Source: Triticum aestivum (Eukaryota > Streptophyta > Magnoliopsida > Poales > Poaceae). From it: 64,000 nt of DNA. The stretch covers positions 322,073,955-322,137,954 of the forward strand of contig NC_057813.1 in assembly GCF_018294505.1 (NCBI RefSeq). The letters are read 5' to 3'. Positions 10,645 to 22,726 of the stretch are shown here, in pieces. The notes under the pieces are model-generated. The model worked only from the letters and a program-made list of their open reading frames with translations. It was not told the origin of the DNA and ran no database searches. The position numbers and the translations under genes are program-made. How positions within the stretch are numbered: position 1 is the stretch's first letter; every line of letters starts with the position of its first letter.

Positions 10645-12183
10645 TGTAAGTGCATCTAGTGCCCCTTAGTGATTTTGGTGTATTGAAGACTTATAGGTTA
10701 AGGGACTAATGCGTTTGTGAGTGTACACAGGTCTATAAGTCTATGAGGAGTTTGATATTTATAGAGAAAGTCGACCCCTAAAAATGAAGTTCTTCAACTG
10801 AAGACTTTGATATTCTGAAGACTTTCGGAAGACTTTGAAAGTGAAGAAATTGGTGTGACCTTGAAGACTTGGTATTCATCTGTGGAACATGAAGCGTGAA
10901 GACTTTTGTTTTCGTAGTTTCATTTTCTCTTTCTTGAGTCATAGGAAACACCGTACTGTTAAAGGGGATCGAGGAAATACTAAGGAAAAATTTCCATGTG
11001 ATGCTCAACTCAAAATCCTACACCTACCAATCCCATCGAGTGAAGCCTTTGGAAATCTCATACAGTTCAGCCACTTTCTTCAGTGACAGAGACGAAGTTC
11101 TTCTGGTCACTGATGAATTTGTCCTGACTGAGGAGTTAGGAATTCGCCAGTGCGAATTACCTACACAGTGAGGAACATGATAGCCCTGAGGAATTTGAGA
11201 GTCAAATTTCCGACCGTTGCTGTGCTGCGCGCCAGCTGGCCCAAAATATCTTATCCACCTAACGGTCATATCATTGAGGGGCATTTATGTCTTATCATGT
11301 CGGGCTGCTCCCTAGGCTATAAATAGCCGCCCCCTACAACCACTAGTTGGTTGGCTGCTCCGAGAGAACTTGACACTTGTCATTTGAGAGCAACCCATCC
11401 TCCGAGGACTTTGAGCGAAAATCATCAAGTGAGGAAAATCCCAAACCCAAACACCTACAAACCCCAAAGTGATTGAGCATCACTGAAGAAATTGATCCTG
11501 CGTGGATCCGACGCTTGTTACCTTTGAAGACTGCTTCTTCCAGACGGTTAGGCGTCAAGGTCTAGAGCATCCAAGAGTAATTGTGGATCGCCGAGTGACC
11601 AAGTCTGTGAAGGTTTGGAAGTCGCCTGAAGACTTACCACGAGTGATTGGACGGGATCTGTGTGACCTTAGTTCAAGGAGAATACGGTGAGGACTGGGTG
11701 TCCTGAGCTGCGTGCTGAGAGACTGGGTGTCCGGGACTACGTGTCCTCGAGTTTAAATACTCAGCCGCTCCAACCAGACGTACAACTGAGACAGTAGTTG
11801 GAACTGGTTTACCAAATCATTGTCTTCACCAACCTACAGGTTCTATTTCCTCAACCCTTTCATTTCCTCATTACCGTAATGAGTGTTTGTTCATATCTGT
11901 GTTTGAAGACTTTGACTGAAGACTTTTTCAATTTCCTCAGTTCAATTTCTTCAGTCTGTTTGTCTTCATCTTGTGTTATCCTGTGATTACGTTTTCTGTA
12001 CTCTGTGCTAGTCTTCAATTCATCATGATGACCATTCTTGTATTCTGTTATGCTAACTTCTGAGTACTTATTCCGCTGCTAATAGTTCTTCGCTAAGGAA
12101 TTTCCTCACTGGCAAATTCCTCAGTGAAGAATTCATAAAAATCGCCTATTCACCCCCCCTCTAGTCGACATAACGCACTTTCA
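10645..12183 (+). repeat. Sirevirus 3' LTR, complete, 1539 bp
   Basis: The LTR begins TGTAAGTGCATC right after the polypurine tract and ends ACGCACTTTCA, so it has TG...CA borders. A TATAAATA box lies at 11318-11325, which puts U3 upstream and R/U5 downstream. The body is rich in GAAGAC/GTCTTC-type words and in AATTCCTCA-type words. Small ORFs inside it are chance. Confidence 0.92.
11318..11325 (+). promoter_or_regulatory. TATA box of Sirevirus LTR promoter
   Basis: TATAAATA in the context GGCTATAAATAGCCGCCCCC, 674 bases into the LTR. The position fits a copia LTR promoter. Transcription would start about 30 bases downstream and, from this 3' LTR, read into the flanking DNA. Confidence 0.65.
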
Positions 12184-13819
12184 GTCATCTGAGATTCATT
12201 ATTATTGCTCGCTAGTTGACTATGCCATTGTTATGAGTAAATATGAGACCTAAGTGTTATTGTGAATATGGTTAGTTCATAATCTTTGCTGAAAACTTGA
12301 ATGTTGGCTTTACATATTTACAACAACAAGAGCAAACTGAGTTTGTAGAAGTTTTTCTTTATCACTTTCAGTTTGTCAACTGAATTGCTTTTTGACAAGC
12401 AAAGGTTTAAGCTTGGGGGAGTTGATACGTCTCCATCGTATCTACTTGTCAAAACACTTTTGCCCTTGTTTTGGACTCTAACTTGCATGATTTGAATGGA
12501 ACTAACACGGACTGACGCTTTTTTTAGCAGAATTGCCATAGTGTTATTTTGTGCAGAAATAAAAGTTCTCGGAATGACCTGAAACTTCACGGAGAATATT
12601 TTTGGAATTAATAAAAAATACTGGCGAAATAATCAAGACCAGGGGGCCCACACCCTGTCCATGAGGGTGGGGGCGCGCCTAACCCCTTGGGCGTGCCCCT
12701 GCCTCGTGGCCCCCCTGATGCTCCACCGACTCAACTCCAACTCTATATATTCATGTTCGAGGAGAAAAAAATCAGGGAGAAGGATTCATCGCGTTTTATG
12801 ATACGGAGCCGCCGCCAAGCCCTAATCTCTCTCGGGAGGGCTGATCGGGAGTCCGTTCGGGGCTCTGGAGAGGGGAATCCGTCGTTGTCGTCATCATCAA
12901 CCTACCTCCATCACCAATTTCGTGATGCTCACCGCCATGCGTGAGTAATTCCATCGTAGGCTTGCGGGACGGTGATGGGTTGGATGAGATTTACCATGTA
13001 ATCGAGTTAGTTTTGTTAGGGTTTGATCCCTAGTATCCATTATGTTCTAAGATTGATGTTGCTATGACTTTGCTATGCTTAATGCTTGTCACTAGGGCCC
13101 GAGTGCCATGATTTCAGATCTGAACTATTATGTTTTCATGAATATATGTGAGTTCTTGATACTATCTTGCAAGTCTATAGTCACCTATTATGGTTATGAT
13201 CCATTAACACCGAAGTGACAATAATAGGGATACTTACCGGTGATGACCGTAGTTTGAGGAGTTCATGTATTCACTAAGTGTTAATGCTTTGGTCCGGTAC
13301 TCTATTAAAAGGAGGCCTTAATATCCCTTAGTTTCCAATAGGAACCCGCTGCCACGGGAGGGTAGGACAAAAGATGTCATGCAAGTTCTTTTCCATAAGC
13401 ACGTATGACAATATTCGGAATACATACCTACATTACATTGATGAACTGGAGCTAGTTCCGTGTCACCCTATGTTATAACTATTGCATGAGGAATCACATC
13501 CAGCATAATTATCCATCACTGATCCAATTCCTACAAGCTTTTCACATATTGATCTTTGCTTAGTTACTTTACAGTTGTCACTGTCACAATTACTACAAAA
13601 CTGCTACTGTTACTTTTGCTCCCGTTACCGTTACTTCCATACTACTTTGCTACTAAATACTTTGCTGCAGATATTAAGTTATCCAGGTGTGGTTGAATTG
13701 ACAACTCAACTGCTAATACTTCAGAATATTCTTTGGCTCCCCTTGTGTTGAATCAATAAATTTGGGTTGAATAATCTACCCTCAAAAACTGTTGTGATCC
13801 CCTATACTTGTGGTTATCA
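12184..13819 (+). mobile_element. Gypsy element A: internal tail and 3' LTR
   Basis: 12184-12422 is the end of a Gypsy internal region and finishes in a polypurine tract (CTTGGGGGAG, about 12412-12421). The LTR spans 12423-13819 (1397 bp), from TGATACGTCTCC to a TTATCA end, with a TATATAT element near 12744. The following five bases ATAAT (13820-13824) are probably the right target-site duplication, because the intact relative of the target (LTR of element B near 23594) reads ATAAT followed by CTGA at this point. The rest of the element is left of the window, beyond the Sirevirus that split it. No coding sequence is seen here. Lineage is probably Athila-like; family not certain. Confidence 0.8.
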
Positions 13820-13824
13820 ATAAT

Positions 13825-14072
13825 CTGACCATAAATCCACAATTCATCGGATCTCAACAAACGCACCACAAAAGAAGATTACATCGGATAGAACTCCAAG
13901 AACATCGAGGAGATTATTGTATTGAATATCACAGAGAGAGAAGAAGCCATCTAGCTACTAGCTATGGCCCAAGAACATCGAGGAGATTATTGTATTGCAT
14001 ATAAAACATCCAAAACAGATAGTATAATAAAATGGAACAATAAAAAATTATAAATATTTTCGAGACGTATCA
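13825..14072 (-). repeat. Truncated 3' LTR of Gypsy B with filler DNA
   Basis: Two blocks match the intact 5' LTR: 13825-13970 matches about 23599-23745, and 13998-14072 matches about 24231-24306. Roughly 485 bp between them are deleted. The junction (13969-13997) holds a 29-bp copy of sequence that also lies at 13896-13924, as expected from patchy repair synthesis. The missing LTR end was displaced by insertion of element A. Confidence 0.75.
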
Positions 14073-14088
14073 AGCATCCCCAAGCTTA

Positions 14089-16507
14089 ATTCTTGCCCGT
14101 CCTCGAGTAGGTAAATGATAAAAACAGAAATTTTGATGTGAAATGCTACCTAATATATTTATCAATGCAATCTTGGTTATTGTGGCAAGAATATTGAGAT
14201 ACATAAGATTCAAAACAAAACTTTAATATTGACATAAAAAAATAATACTTCAAGCATACTAATATAGAAATCATGTCTTCTCAAAATAACTTGGCCAAAG
14301 AAAGTTATCCCTACAAAACCATATAGTCTGTCTATGCTCCATCTTCATCACACAAAGTATTTCATCATGCACAACCCCGATGACAAGCTAAGCAATTGTT
14401 TCATACTTTTAGTGTTCCCAAACTTTCAAGCTATACATGAGCGTGAGCCATGGATATAACACTTAGGTGGAATAGAATATGGTGGTTGTGGAGAAGACAA
14501 AAAGGAAGGAGAAAGTCTCACATCAACTAGGCAAATTAATGGGCTATGGAAATGCCCATCAATTGATATTGATGTAAGTGAGTAGGGATCGCCATGCAAC
14601 AGATGCACTAGAGCTATAAGCTATAAGTGTATGAAAGCTCAAAAAGAAACTAAGTGGGTGTGCATCCAACTCGCTTGCTCATGAAGACCTAGGGAAATTT
14701 GAGGAAGCCCATCATTGGAATACACAAGCCAAGTTCTATAATGAAAAATTCCCACTAGTATATGAAAGTGACAAAATAGGAGACTCTCTATCATGAAGAT
14801 CATGGTGCTATTTCAAAGCACAAGTGTGGAAAAAGGATAGTAATATTATCCCTTCTCTCTTTTAATCTCATTTTTATGTTTGGGCTTCTTTGGCCTATTT
14901 TTTATTTGGGCTTCTTTGGCCTATTTTATTATCTTTAAAGTTCATAGACTCATCCCAACTTGTGAGGCGATCATAGTTTCCATCATCCTTTCCTCACATC
15001 GAACAATGCTTTAATAATGATGATCATCATACTTTTATTTACTTACAACTTGATACTAGAACAAAATACGACTCTATATGAATGCCTTCGGCGGTATACC
15101 AGGATGTGCAATGATAAAGAGTGACATGTATAAAATATGAAAGGTGTCCAAGCCACAAATACTATGCCAACTACATGATCATGCAAAGCAATATGACAAT
15201 AATGGTATGTATCATAATAAAACGGAACGGTGGAAGTTGCATGGCAATATATCTCGGAATGGCTATGGAAATGTCATAATAGGTAGGTATGGTGTCTGTT
15301 TTGAGGGAGGTATATGGTGGGTTTAATGCATCGGCAAAAGTTACTCGGTACTAGAGCAATGGTGGAAGGGTGAGAGTGCATATAATCCATGGACTTAACA
15401 TTAGTCATAAAGAACTCAGATACTTATTGAAAAAATTATTAGCCATCGAAGCAAAATACTACACACATGCTCCTAGGGGGATAGATTGGTAGGAAAAGAC
15501 CATCGCTCGTCCTCGGCCGCCACTCATAAGGAAGACAATCAAAGAATAAATCATGCTCTGACTTCATCACATAATGGTTCACCATACATGCATGCTACAG
15601 GAATCACAAACTTTAACATAAGTATTTCTACCAATCCACAATTACTCACTAGCATGACTCTAATATCACCATCTTTATATCTCAAAACAAATGCAAAGAA
15701 TCAAACTTCTCATATATTCAATGCTCTTATATGAAAGTTTTTATTATATCCCTCTAGGATGTCCATCATATTAGGACTAAATTCATAAACAAAGAAAATT
15801 AACATGTTGTTTAAGACTCTCAGAATAATATAAGTGAAGCATGATAGTTCAACAATTTCTATAAAATAAAGCTAGCGTCGTGCTCTAAAAAGATATAAGT
15901 GAAGCACTTGAGCAAACTGCCTAGCTCAAAAGATATAAGTGAAGCACATAGAGTACTCTAATAAATTCATGATTAAAGCGTGTCCCTCTCAAAAGGTGTG
16001 TAAATCAAGGAGGATCGCAGAAATCTAAAAAGCAAAGACTCATATCATACAAGACGCTCCAAGCAAAAGACATATCATGTGGTGAATAAAAATATAGCCT
16101 CAAGTAAATTTATCAATGGACTGAGGACGAAAAGAGGGGATGCAATCCAGGGCATTCCCAAGCTTAGATGTTTGGTTGTCCTTGAATATTACCTCGGTGT
16201 GCCTTCGGCATCCCCAAGCTTAGGCTCTTGCCACTCCTTATTCCGTAGACCAACAAATCTTTACCCAAAACATGAAAACTTCACAACACAAAACTCAACA
16301 GAAAACTCGTTAGATCCGTTAGTATAATAAAATAAATCACCCCTTTAGGTACTGTTGTGAACTCATTCTAAATTTATATTGGTGTTATATCTACTATATT
16401 CCGATTCCCCATGGTTCATACCCCCTCTATACTACCCATACATACCCCCCGATACTACCCATAGATTCATCAAATTAAGCAAACAACAGTTAGAAAACAG
16501 AATCCGT
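14089..16507 (-). other. Gypsy B internal region, 3' side, no ORF
   Basis: AT-rich degraded internal sequence with no usable ORF on either strand. Visible landmarks are two repeats of GATATAAGTGAAGCAC (about 15891 and 15929) and two extra polypurine-like words, at 16152-16166 and 16208-16221 (minus-strand AAGCTTGGGGATGC type). The same words recur in element D. Confidence 0.6.
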
Positions 16508-16512
16508 CAAAA

Positions 16513-17996
16513 TGTGGCACCCTGGCTCAGAGAAATCGGAACACCCCGTATTCCGGCCCAGAGATCAAGTCTTCTGGAATACGGCACTGCTTGGCATAGA
16601 ACAAATGAGCACTTATTACGAAGGATAATGGTACAAGGGTCTGATGTTACAAAAGATCACATCAGCACGACGACACTACGCCTGTTAAGGTAGCTCTATG
16701 CTAGCAACGGAACAACTCGTGGTAGCAGAATAACTTCTAGCAGCGGAACAACGACGACGATGGTGAACTCCACTTTGCAGGGACTCTGGCTGGGACACGA
16801 TCTAGCTCGCACGATCAGTAACCTCGACAAGCAATCAATCAAGACATCACCTACAATCTGGCATGACACGCCAGGTTAGTACATTGAATGTACTTGCAAG
16901 CTCACAACAACCAAAATCATCAAGGCAAGACAATAACATAGCATTAGAAGGTTAAGTGATCAACAACTACTATGATGTGGAAGCAATAACTAAGCATGAT
17001 AAGGAACTACTAGAATACTGATAAACCAATATCTCAGATCTCAAGAACCATCTCAATCTTGGCTATTCGGCCAAGCAATATGTCACCCCGATCACCTCGT
17101 GATCACCACATGATAACATCACAACTAAATGATCATCCTCGAGATCATCCCAACATCGGCATCCTGCCAAACTGTTACTCCTCACATAAATATATAAGTC
17201 ATCTAAGAAGTCATTCCGTCATCATGAGTGTTGATTGAACGGTCTGAGCTAGTACAAAATGTGCCCATGACCGAGGATGCGACTATCTATAGATTAAACA
17301 CTCTCTGTAGAGGTTGGCACACTGTACCCACACCACATAACCCATGGCCTCGTGCTCCCATTCGGGTGGACCAACGATGTTCCGACAAAACCAATCTACT
17401 TCATGACACTCTCCCGGCCACTATGACCAACTCCCCTTTGGGCCCAGTCCTGGGTGGCCCTGACGCCACTTCATGACATCCAACGGCCACAGTCGTGGCA
17501 AAACAAAAACGGTCCCAAACGGGGACAATGGGATACCATACAACTCGGGCACACAAGGTTATCACCGCCTACCGGGCCAGGGTAGCATGCACACATAATC
17601 TTCCCTAGTTGGAGGAACCAGTGAGAGGCATGACAATAGACTGCATTAGGGCCCTCCCATAAAGGAAAATGTGGTTGCACTGGAAAATCTCAATTCGGTG
17701 GCGACCAACGAAGTGACAAACTTTATGCCCAAGGTATAATGGTGATAACTATGTCTCTAATATCATATATCCACCTGTAATCCAAGTCATAGAAATATCC
17801 AACAAATGATCCAAAGCATAATATAGTCATATCATAATACTCCGAGGATAGCATATTAACTAAGATCAGGATGAATCCAATAATCATGATGCTACTAGTC
17901 CAATAGTAAGAGCAAGATGATTAACCATTGATCAACATGATAACATCAAATCCAAACCCTACTCCAGAGCATAATATCAGATACTATCATGTTGAA

Positions 17997-18081
<85 letters not shown>

Positions 18082-20922
18082 GCCACTAATAATCCAATGG
18101 CAACATCTCCTCCTCAATCTGCAAAACATTATCCCAAGAAATCCAGACACAATCATGGCAATAGCAAGACCAAGTATTTCCCCCAAGAAATGCCATGAAC
18201 AAATCATATGTAGCTAAATGCACATTCTAAGAAAGCTCAAATAAATAAACCATGGTATTGCATTGGAATCATGAAAATGGAGGGTGTTGCTTGCTTGGGA
18301 TGGATGGATTCATCGGCAGGAAGTGCGAGAAGCTCAGGGAAAGAATCACCGAAAAATTTTCTCTCTCGGAGGGGGCCGGATAAGGGCAAGGGCATAATGG
18401 TCATTTTTAGAATGTGACAATCCCATGAAAATGATACCAATAGAATGGGCTCGACGACACAAAAATGTGGGCTTTGGACACCTGATTCGGAGTGGTGAGT
18501 GAAAAGAAACAAGGGTTTTTCTGCTAGGGACCCATCTGTAAATAAAATACTCACAAACTAGCCCCTGACTGAGAAACAGAAAACACACTTTCTAGAATTA
18601 CACTTTCACTGAAGTGAAAGCACATTCCAGGATGTATCAGAATAAAAGTACGTCTTCAGAAGGGGAACACATATTCTGTCAAATACACCTCCACTTATCC
18701 AACATGGCAAGGCGGGGCCGGACTCCGGTGTCGCTTACATGTGGGTCCCACCTCACCTCTCTCTCTCCTCCCGCTCCTCCTTCTTCCACCGACGCTGCAC
18801 GCAAAGAAGATGAGGGCCGCTGGTGTTGGCGCTCGCTCCGGCGACTCGGGCCACCTCCGGTGGAGCTCGGATAGCCGGAGTGTTCAGGACGGCGAGGCGC
18901 ACCCGTCCATCAACCATACAGACACCATGGAGCATCGGGCAGAGCGGGGTCATGGACGCGGCGGATGGGACTTCGGCTAGATGTGGGCACTTGCCGCTAG
19001 GCCATCCGAGGAGGAGGAGAGGTGCTGGGGTGGCTCCAGGGTGGTGGTGGAAAGAAGGAGGGAGGGGCTCGGGGTCACCGGAATTTAAGCGGGCAGAGGC
19101 GGCAGCCATGAAGGACAGGGAAGGCAAGGAGGAGCTCCGGGGATCGGGTAGATATCCAAGGAGGGGTAGGGGAATGAGGCGGAGCTTCTGGTGAGCTGGG
19201 GAGGGGTCGGGAGAGCTCGGGGCAGCCTATATAGCCGAGGGGAGGGGGTGTCGCGCTGGTTGCTGCTGCAGACACGTGGCCGGTGCCACGAATGTGTGGG
19301 CACGCAAGTGATCTCGGTAGTAGGCGACGGGGGCAGAACAGTGGAGGTTCACGGAGCTTAGCACGGCCAAAGGCACGAGGGGAAACAGGACAGGGCGACA
19401 AACAGGGGTTGTCGGCCACAGCGTGCCCGTGGGCGCACATCGGCTAGCTCCAGCGAGGCAGCTACATGAGGGGGAATAGGGTCTGAGAGCGATGGGATAG
19501 GACAGGGCGTCAGGTCAGCACCACCAGACACGCGGACACCGTTGGAGCGACGCGACGCGACGGGATCAGAGGCACAGAGCACAGCCGAAACAACTAGAGC
19601 GCATGCACATGGTTGCCAGTGATGCACTCACCACGAGACATGGCATGGAGAGGACAAGAGGGGATGTCAGTTGATGTCTAGCGTGTTGTCCCTGCATCAT
19701 GGGGAGTGTGGGAGGTGAAATATCTAGAGAAGGGGCTGTGTAGTGAAATGAGGCCTCGATGAAAGTTTGATGTAGCAAACTTGGATAGGTTACTGTGATC
19801 AACAGGGAAGTGCTAAGGGCCAAATGTGACGTTTGGGAGGTTTAGGTTAGGAAGGAGTATGATCCTGTGCAGTTGGAGAAATGGACCACAAATTAATATA
19901 GTTGCTTTGCAACTGCAATTTTGGTCTAGAAACTAGATTAAGAAGGGGCACTCACATGGAGTGGTCACTTGAGCTGAAATTTGGTAGATCAAGGTCATAT
20001 GGACATAAGAATATTCTGTAAAAATTCCATACCATTTGAACTTGCCAAAATGGTACTTCCTTCACAGATACCCTCTCTGTCCAGAAACTTGAGAAATTCG
20101 AGAAAAATATTGTCTTGATGAATTGATCCCAAATTTGGTGGAGAGAGGTTTTATGGCTAGGAGAATGTTGTGGTAAATATTCAGCCATAACGAATCAATA
20201 TAAACTATACTTGCTTCACAACCTGATTTTTTTTGCCAGAAGCAAAGATTTGAAGGTGTGCTCACATAGTTGAGTGGATGGGGCTGAAAATTGGTAGAGG
20301 GTCATTATATGACCACATGAAGGAGCTTGCTAAATTTCAACTCATTTGGATACTCCTAGCTGGTACTTCCTTCAACAAGGTTTCCATCTGACAGAAACTG
20401 TGAAAAAACACTAAGGAAGATTCACTAGGAAATTGAAGTTGAATTTTGGCATGAGGCAATTATATGGGTAGGAAAGATCACCAAAAAAGTTTGCTAGCAA
20501 TCAAGAAAAGATAGGTGGCACTTCCTTCACAGAAGGCCAGTTTGGACAGAAATGAAGAATGAATATTGGAGAATTATTTTTGAACTGGATGATGAAGGTT
20601 TGGACATATTTGGGAGCATATATGATCCAAACAATTTATGAGAATTATCTGGGAATTTTCTGGAGATAGAAATATTGGTTGCTTCACAACCTAGGGCAAA
20701 CAGGACTATTCCTTTAATAGAAAAAGGAATATTCCAAGAAAAAGAATTTTTGTAGTTGGTCTAGAAATGAAGTGACATGATCTTGGGAAGGATTTGAGAA
20801 GGATGAGTCACTTTGGAGGACAAGAATTGAAGATCTTCCTGGTTGCAAGGCCACAGAACCACTCCAAAAACATCAGAGCAAATCATAAAGAAAAAGAAAG
20901 GGCAAAAAACCAGGGTGTTACA
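16513..20922 (-). repeat. Long 3' LTR of Gypsy C, 4410 bp
   Basis: The LTR has TG...CA borders on the minus strand. Its first 140 bases (20783-20922) match the 5' LTR remnant at 21149-21286 with scattered differences, so the element is not very recent. It contains an AAT microsatellite (17997-18081), a GC-rich segment (18700-19650), and near 19950-20530 a diverged internal repeat around the words ACTTCCTTCAC and GACAGAAA. Several ORFs of 60-124 codons on both strands have no recognisable domain and look like chance products of the GC-rich segment. Confidence 0.72.
17997..18081. repeat. (AAT)n microsatellite, about 28 units
   Basis: An uninterrupted trinucleotide run inside the long LTR of element C. 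ORFs of poly-Ile and poly-Tyr across it are translation artefacts. Confidence 0.98.
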
Positions 20923-21678
20923 AACCTTCCATCCTTAAAGAAATATGGTCCTCAAGATTTGGTTGCTCAGGGAACTAGTATGAATATGCCTTAAGAAACC
21001 ATTTCCAACTAGTGTATACTTTCTCTTTGTTTATGGTTCCCTCGGGAATTTCATATGATCTCCTTACCATGCTCTGGGTGGTTTGCTTCACCTTTCCTAA
21101 ATTCTGACAGTTTTTTTCTCATATACCAAATTCTTATGCTGACGTTGATTTGGGAAGGATTTGAGCAGGATGAGTCACTTTGGAGGAGAAGAATTGAAGA
21201 TCTCCTAGGTTGCGTGGCCACAGAACCACTCCAAAAACCAAGGAAATCATAAAGAAAAAGAAAGGGCCAAAAACCAGGGTGTTACACAAAAATAGAACAG
21301 TTTGTAGTAATCCGGAAACTCTGTATACTTCTATAGCTCCAAAAATCCTGAAAAGTTAGGAAAACTTAGGCAATTTGTATATCAACCTTGTGTAAAAAAT
21401 TCAAGAATTTATCACGTTCCAGCAGCTCAGATCAATTCTGTGACTGGGCTAAAAGTTTCTGTTTTTCAGCAAGATCAAATCAACTATCACCATAGACCAT
21501 CCCAAAGGTGGTACTTGGCTCAAACACTAACTAAAACACCAAAACACAATTACTAAAGAGGTAATAATGTGTATTTATTGAAAAACAAAACCAAAACCAA
21601 TAAACATAAAAATAAAATTGGGTTGCCTCCCAATATGCGCTATCGTTTAATGCCCCTAACTAGGCATAAAACAAAGAT

Positions 21679-21969
21679 CTAGGTATTTTCATCTTTGCTA
21701 TGCAATTCTTCAATTGCACATTTATGACCCCTAGGAAATTCTTTGGGTTTATAGATAATCACACTCCTAGGTAGGAAATCAAGAAATTCACTTGTAGCAA
21801 TTGGTTCTTTAATGATATTGATAAAGCTATGGTGAACACTTATCATCTTAAGATCTTCATTTCCTTTACAAGATGATTCACCCTTATTTCTAGGAACATA
21901 AATAAACTTGGTATCTTTAGTAGGAGGAAAATTTGGAGTGGTTTTAACGGAGGCAGAAGTGGAACCCAA
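21679..21969 (-). pseudogene. Retroelement ORF fragment downstream of gag remnant
   Basis: An open frame of 96 codons on the minus strand inside element B, downstream of the gag remnant. It has a Lys/Ser/Thr-rich N-terminus and no domain I recognise. Its place after gag suggests a decayed gag C-terminal or linker segment. It may be a chance survivor. Confidence 0.4.
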
Positions 21970-22122
21970 GTTGGTAATAATATCTTCTAACTTATCAATT
22001 CTAGTAGAACCTTGATCTATTTTCTCATTAACTATAGGTTCCTTTTCCTTTAGATTCTTTAAAGTGATTCTACCTTCGATCCAATTTGAGTAATGTGATT
22101 ATGTATCTTGTTATCCAAATTT

Positions 22123-22488
22123 TCAATAAGCTCTATGGTAGAATTTTTTTCTCTCAATAATATCAAGCCTTTGCATCACATGTTCGAAAGTTAAAACTGT
22201 TCCATTAACCATGAGTGGTGACGAGCCTACCAAATCTATCATAGCATTATAAGCATCCAAAGTATGGCTACCCAAGAAGTTACCTCCAGTAACGGTGTCT
22301 TGCACATATCTATACCAAGTAGTAACACCCACATAAAAATTGTGAAGGAGAATGGTAGTAGATTGCTTACAAGTATTTTGAGCATTGCAAATTCTATACC
22401 AAGCATCTTTTATATTTTCTCCCTCTCTTTGCTTAAAATTGAGAACCTCACTTTCAGGGGTACTAACAATGGTAGGAGGACTAGCCAT
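22123..22488 (-). pseudogene. gag: Gypsy gag fragment (retrotransposon gag domain, C-terminal half)
   Basis: 121 codons from ATG 22488. The stretch FKQREGENIKDAWYRICNAQ followed by LLHNFYVGV and later GNFLG matches the style of the C-terminal half of the plant retrotransposon gag domain, where a Q-x-x-x-E-S-L-x-x-A-W-x-R block precedes an F-Y-x-G-L block. The N-terminal half of the domain and the zinc knuckle are absent, so the protein could not form a capsid on its own. It lies about 240 bases inside the 5' LTR of element B, where gag should begin. Assignment rests on motif style, not on a search. Confidence 0.65.
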
Positions 22489-22726
22489 GATACAAAAACA
22501 AGAGATCTAGCACACAAGCAAACAAAAAGCAAACAAAAATACGAACAAAAGAATGGTGAATAAAAAGGCAAATATTTTTGTGTTTTTCTGAAAACATTTT
22601 AGAAGCTATGGAGAGGAAAATGAGAGGCAAATGGCAAATAATGTAAATCAAGAGATGAGAGTTTATGATGCGTACTTGCTAGGCTTGATGTAGAGCCTCC
22701 TTAGCAACGCTGCTAGAAATTCTTTC

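Larger units (their letters stand above)
1..12183 (+). mobile_element. Ty1-copia Sirevirus (Maximus-like), 3' part
   Basis: The element runs off the left edge of the window, so its 5' LTR and primer site are not seen. In order it shows a gag end with a zinc knuckle, a protease DSG motif, integrase, reverse transcriptase with YVDD, RNase H, a long non-pol ORF, repeated polypurine tracts and a 1.54-kb LTR. The domain order protease-integrase-RT-RNase H is diagnostic of Ty1-copia. Extra coding sequence after pol and multiplied polypurine tracts are known Sirevirus traits. The LTR start and end resemble the wheat Maximus family from memory. All coding parts carry stops or frameshifts, so this copy is defective. 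It sits inside the internal tail of Gypsy element A. Its target-site duplication would be GTCAT (12184-12188) but the partner is outside the window. Confidence 0.9.
16513..21286 (-). mobile_element. Gypsy element C with 4.4-kb LTR, internally deleted
   Basis: The element is bounded by identical 5-bp duplications CAAAA (16508-16512 and 21287-21291) in the interior of element B. Reading the minus strand, it starts TGTAACACCCTGG at 21286. It shows only about 138 bp of 5' LTR (21149-21286) and about 226 bp of internal tail (20923-21148), ending in AAATTTCTTTAAGG-type sequence that is a common polypurine context in chromovirus (Tekay-like) elements. A full 3' LTR of 4410 bp follows (20922 down to 16513). 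The LTR ends in GGGTGCCACA. No gag or pol survives. Lineage is inferred from LTR length and ends only. Confidence 0.8.

Noticed and set aside
17977..18207. ORFs of poly-Ile (plus) and poly-Tyr (minus)
   Set aside because: They are translations of the AAT microsatellite.
18614..19823. Overlapping ORFs of 60-124 codons on both strands
   Set aside because: GC-rich LTR sequence of element C gives open frames by chance; no domain, start context or splice pattern supports a gene.
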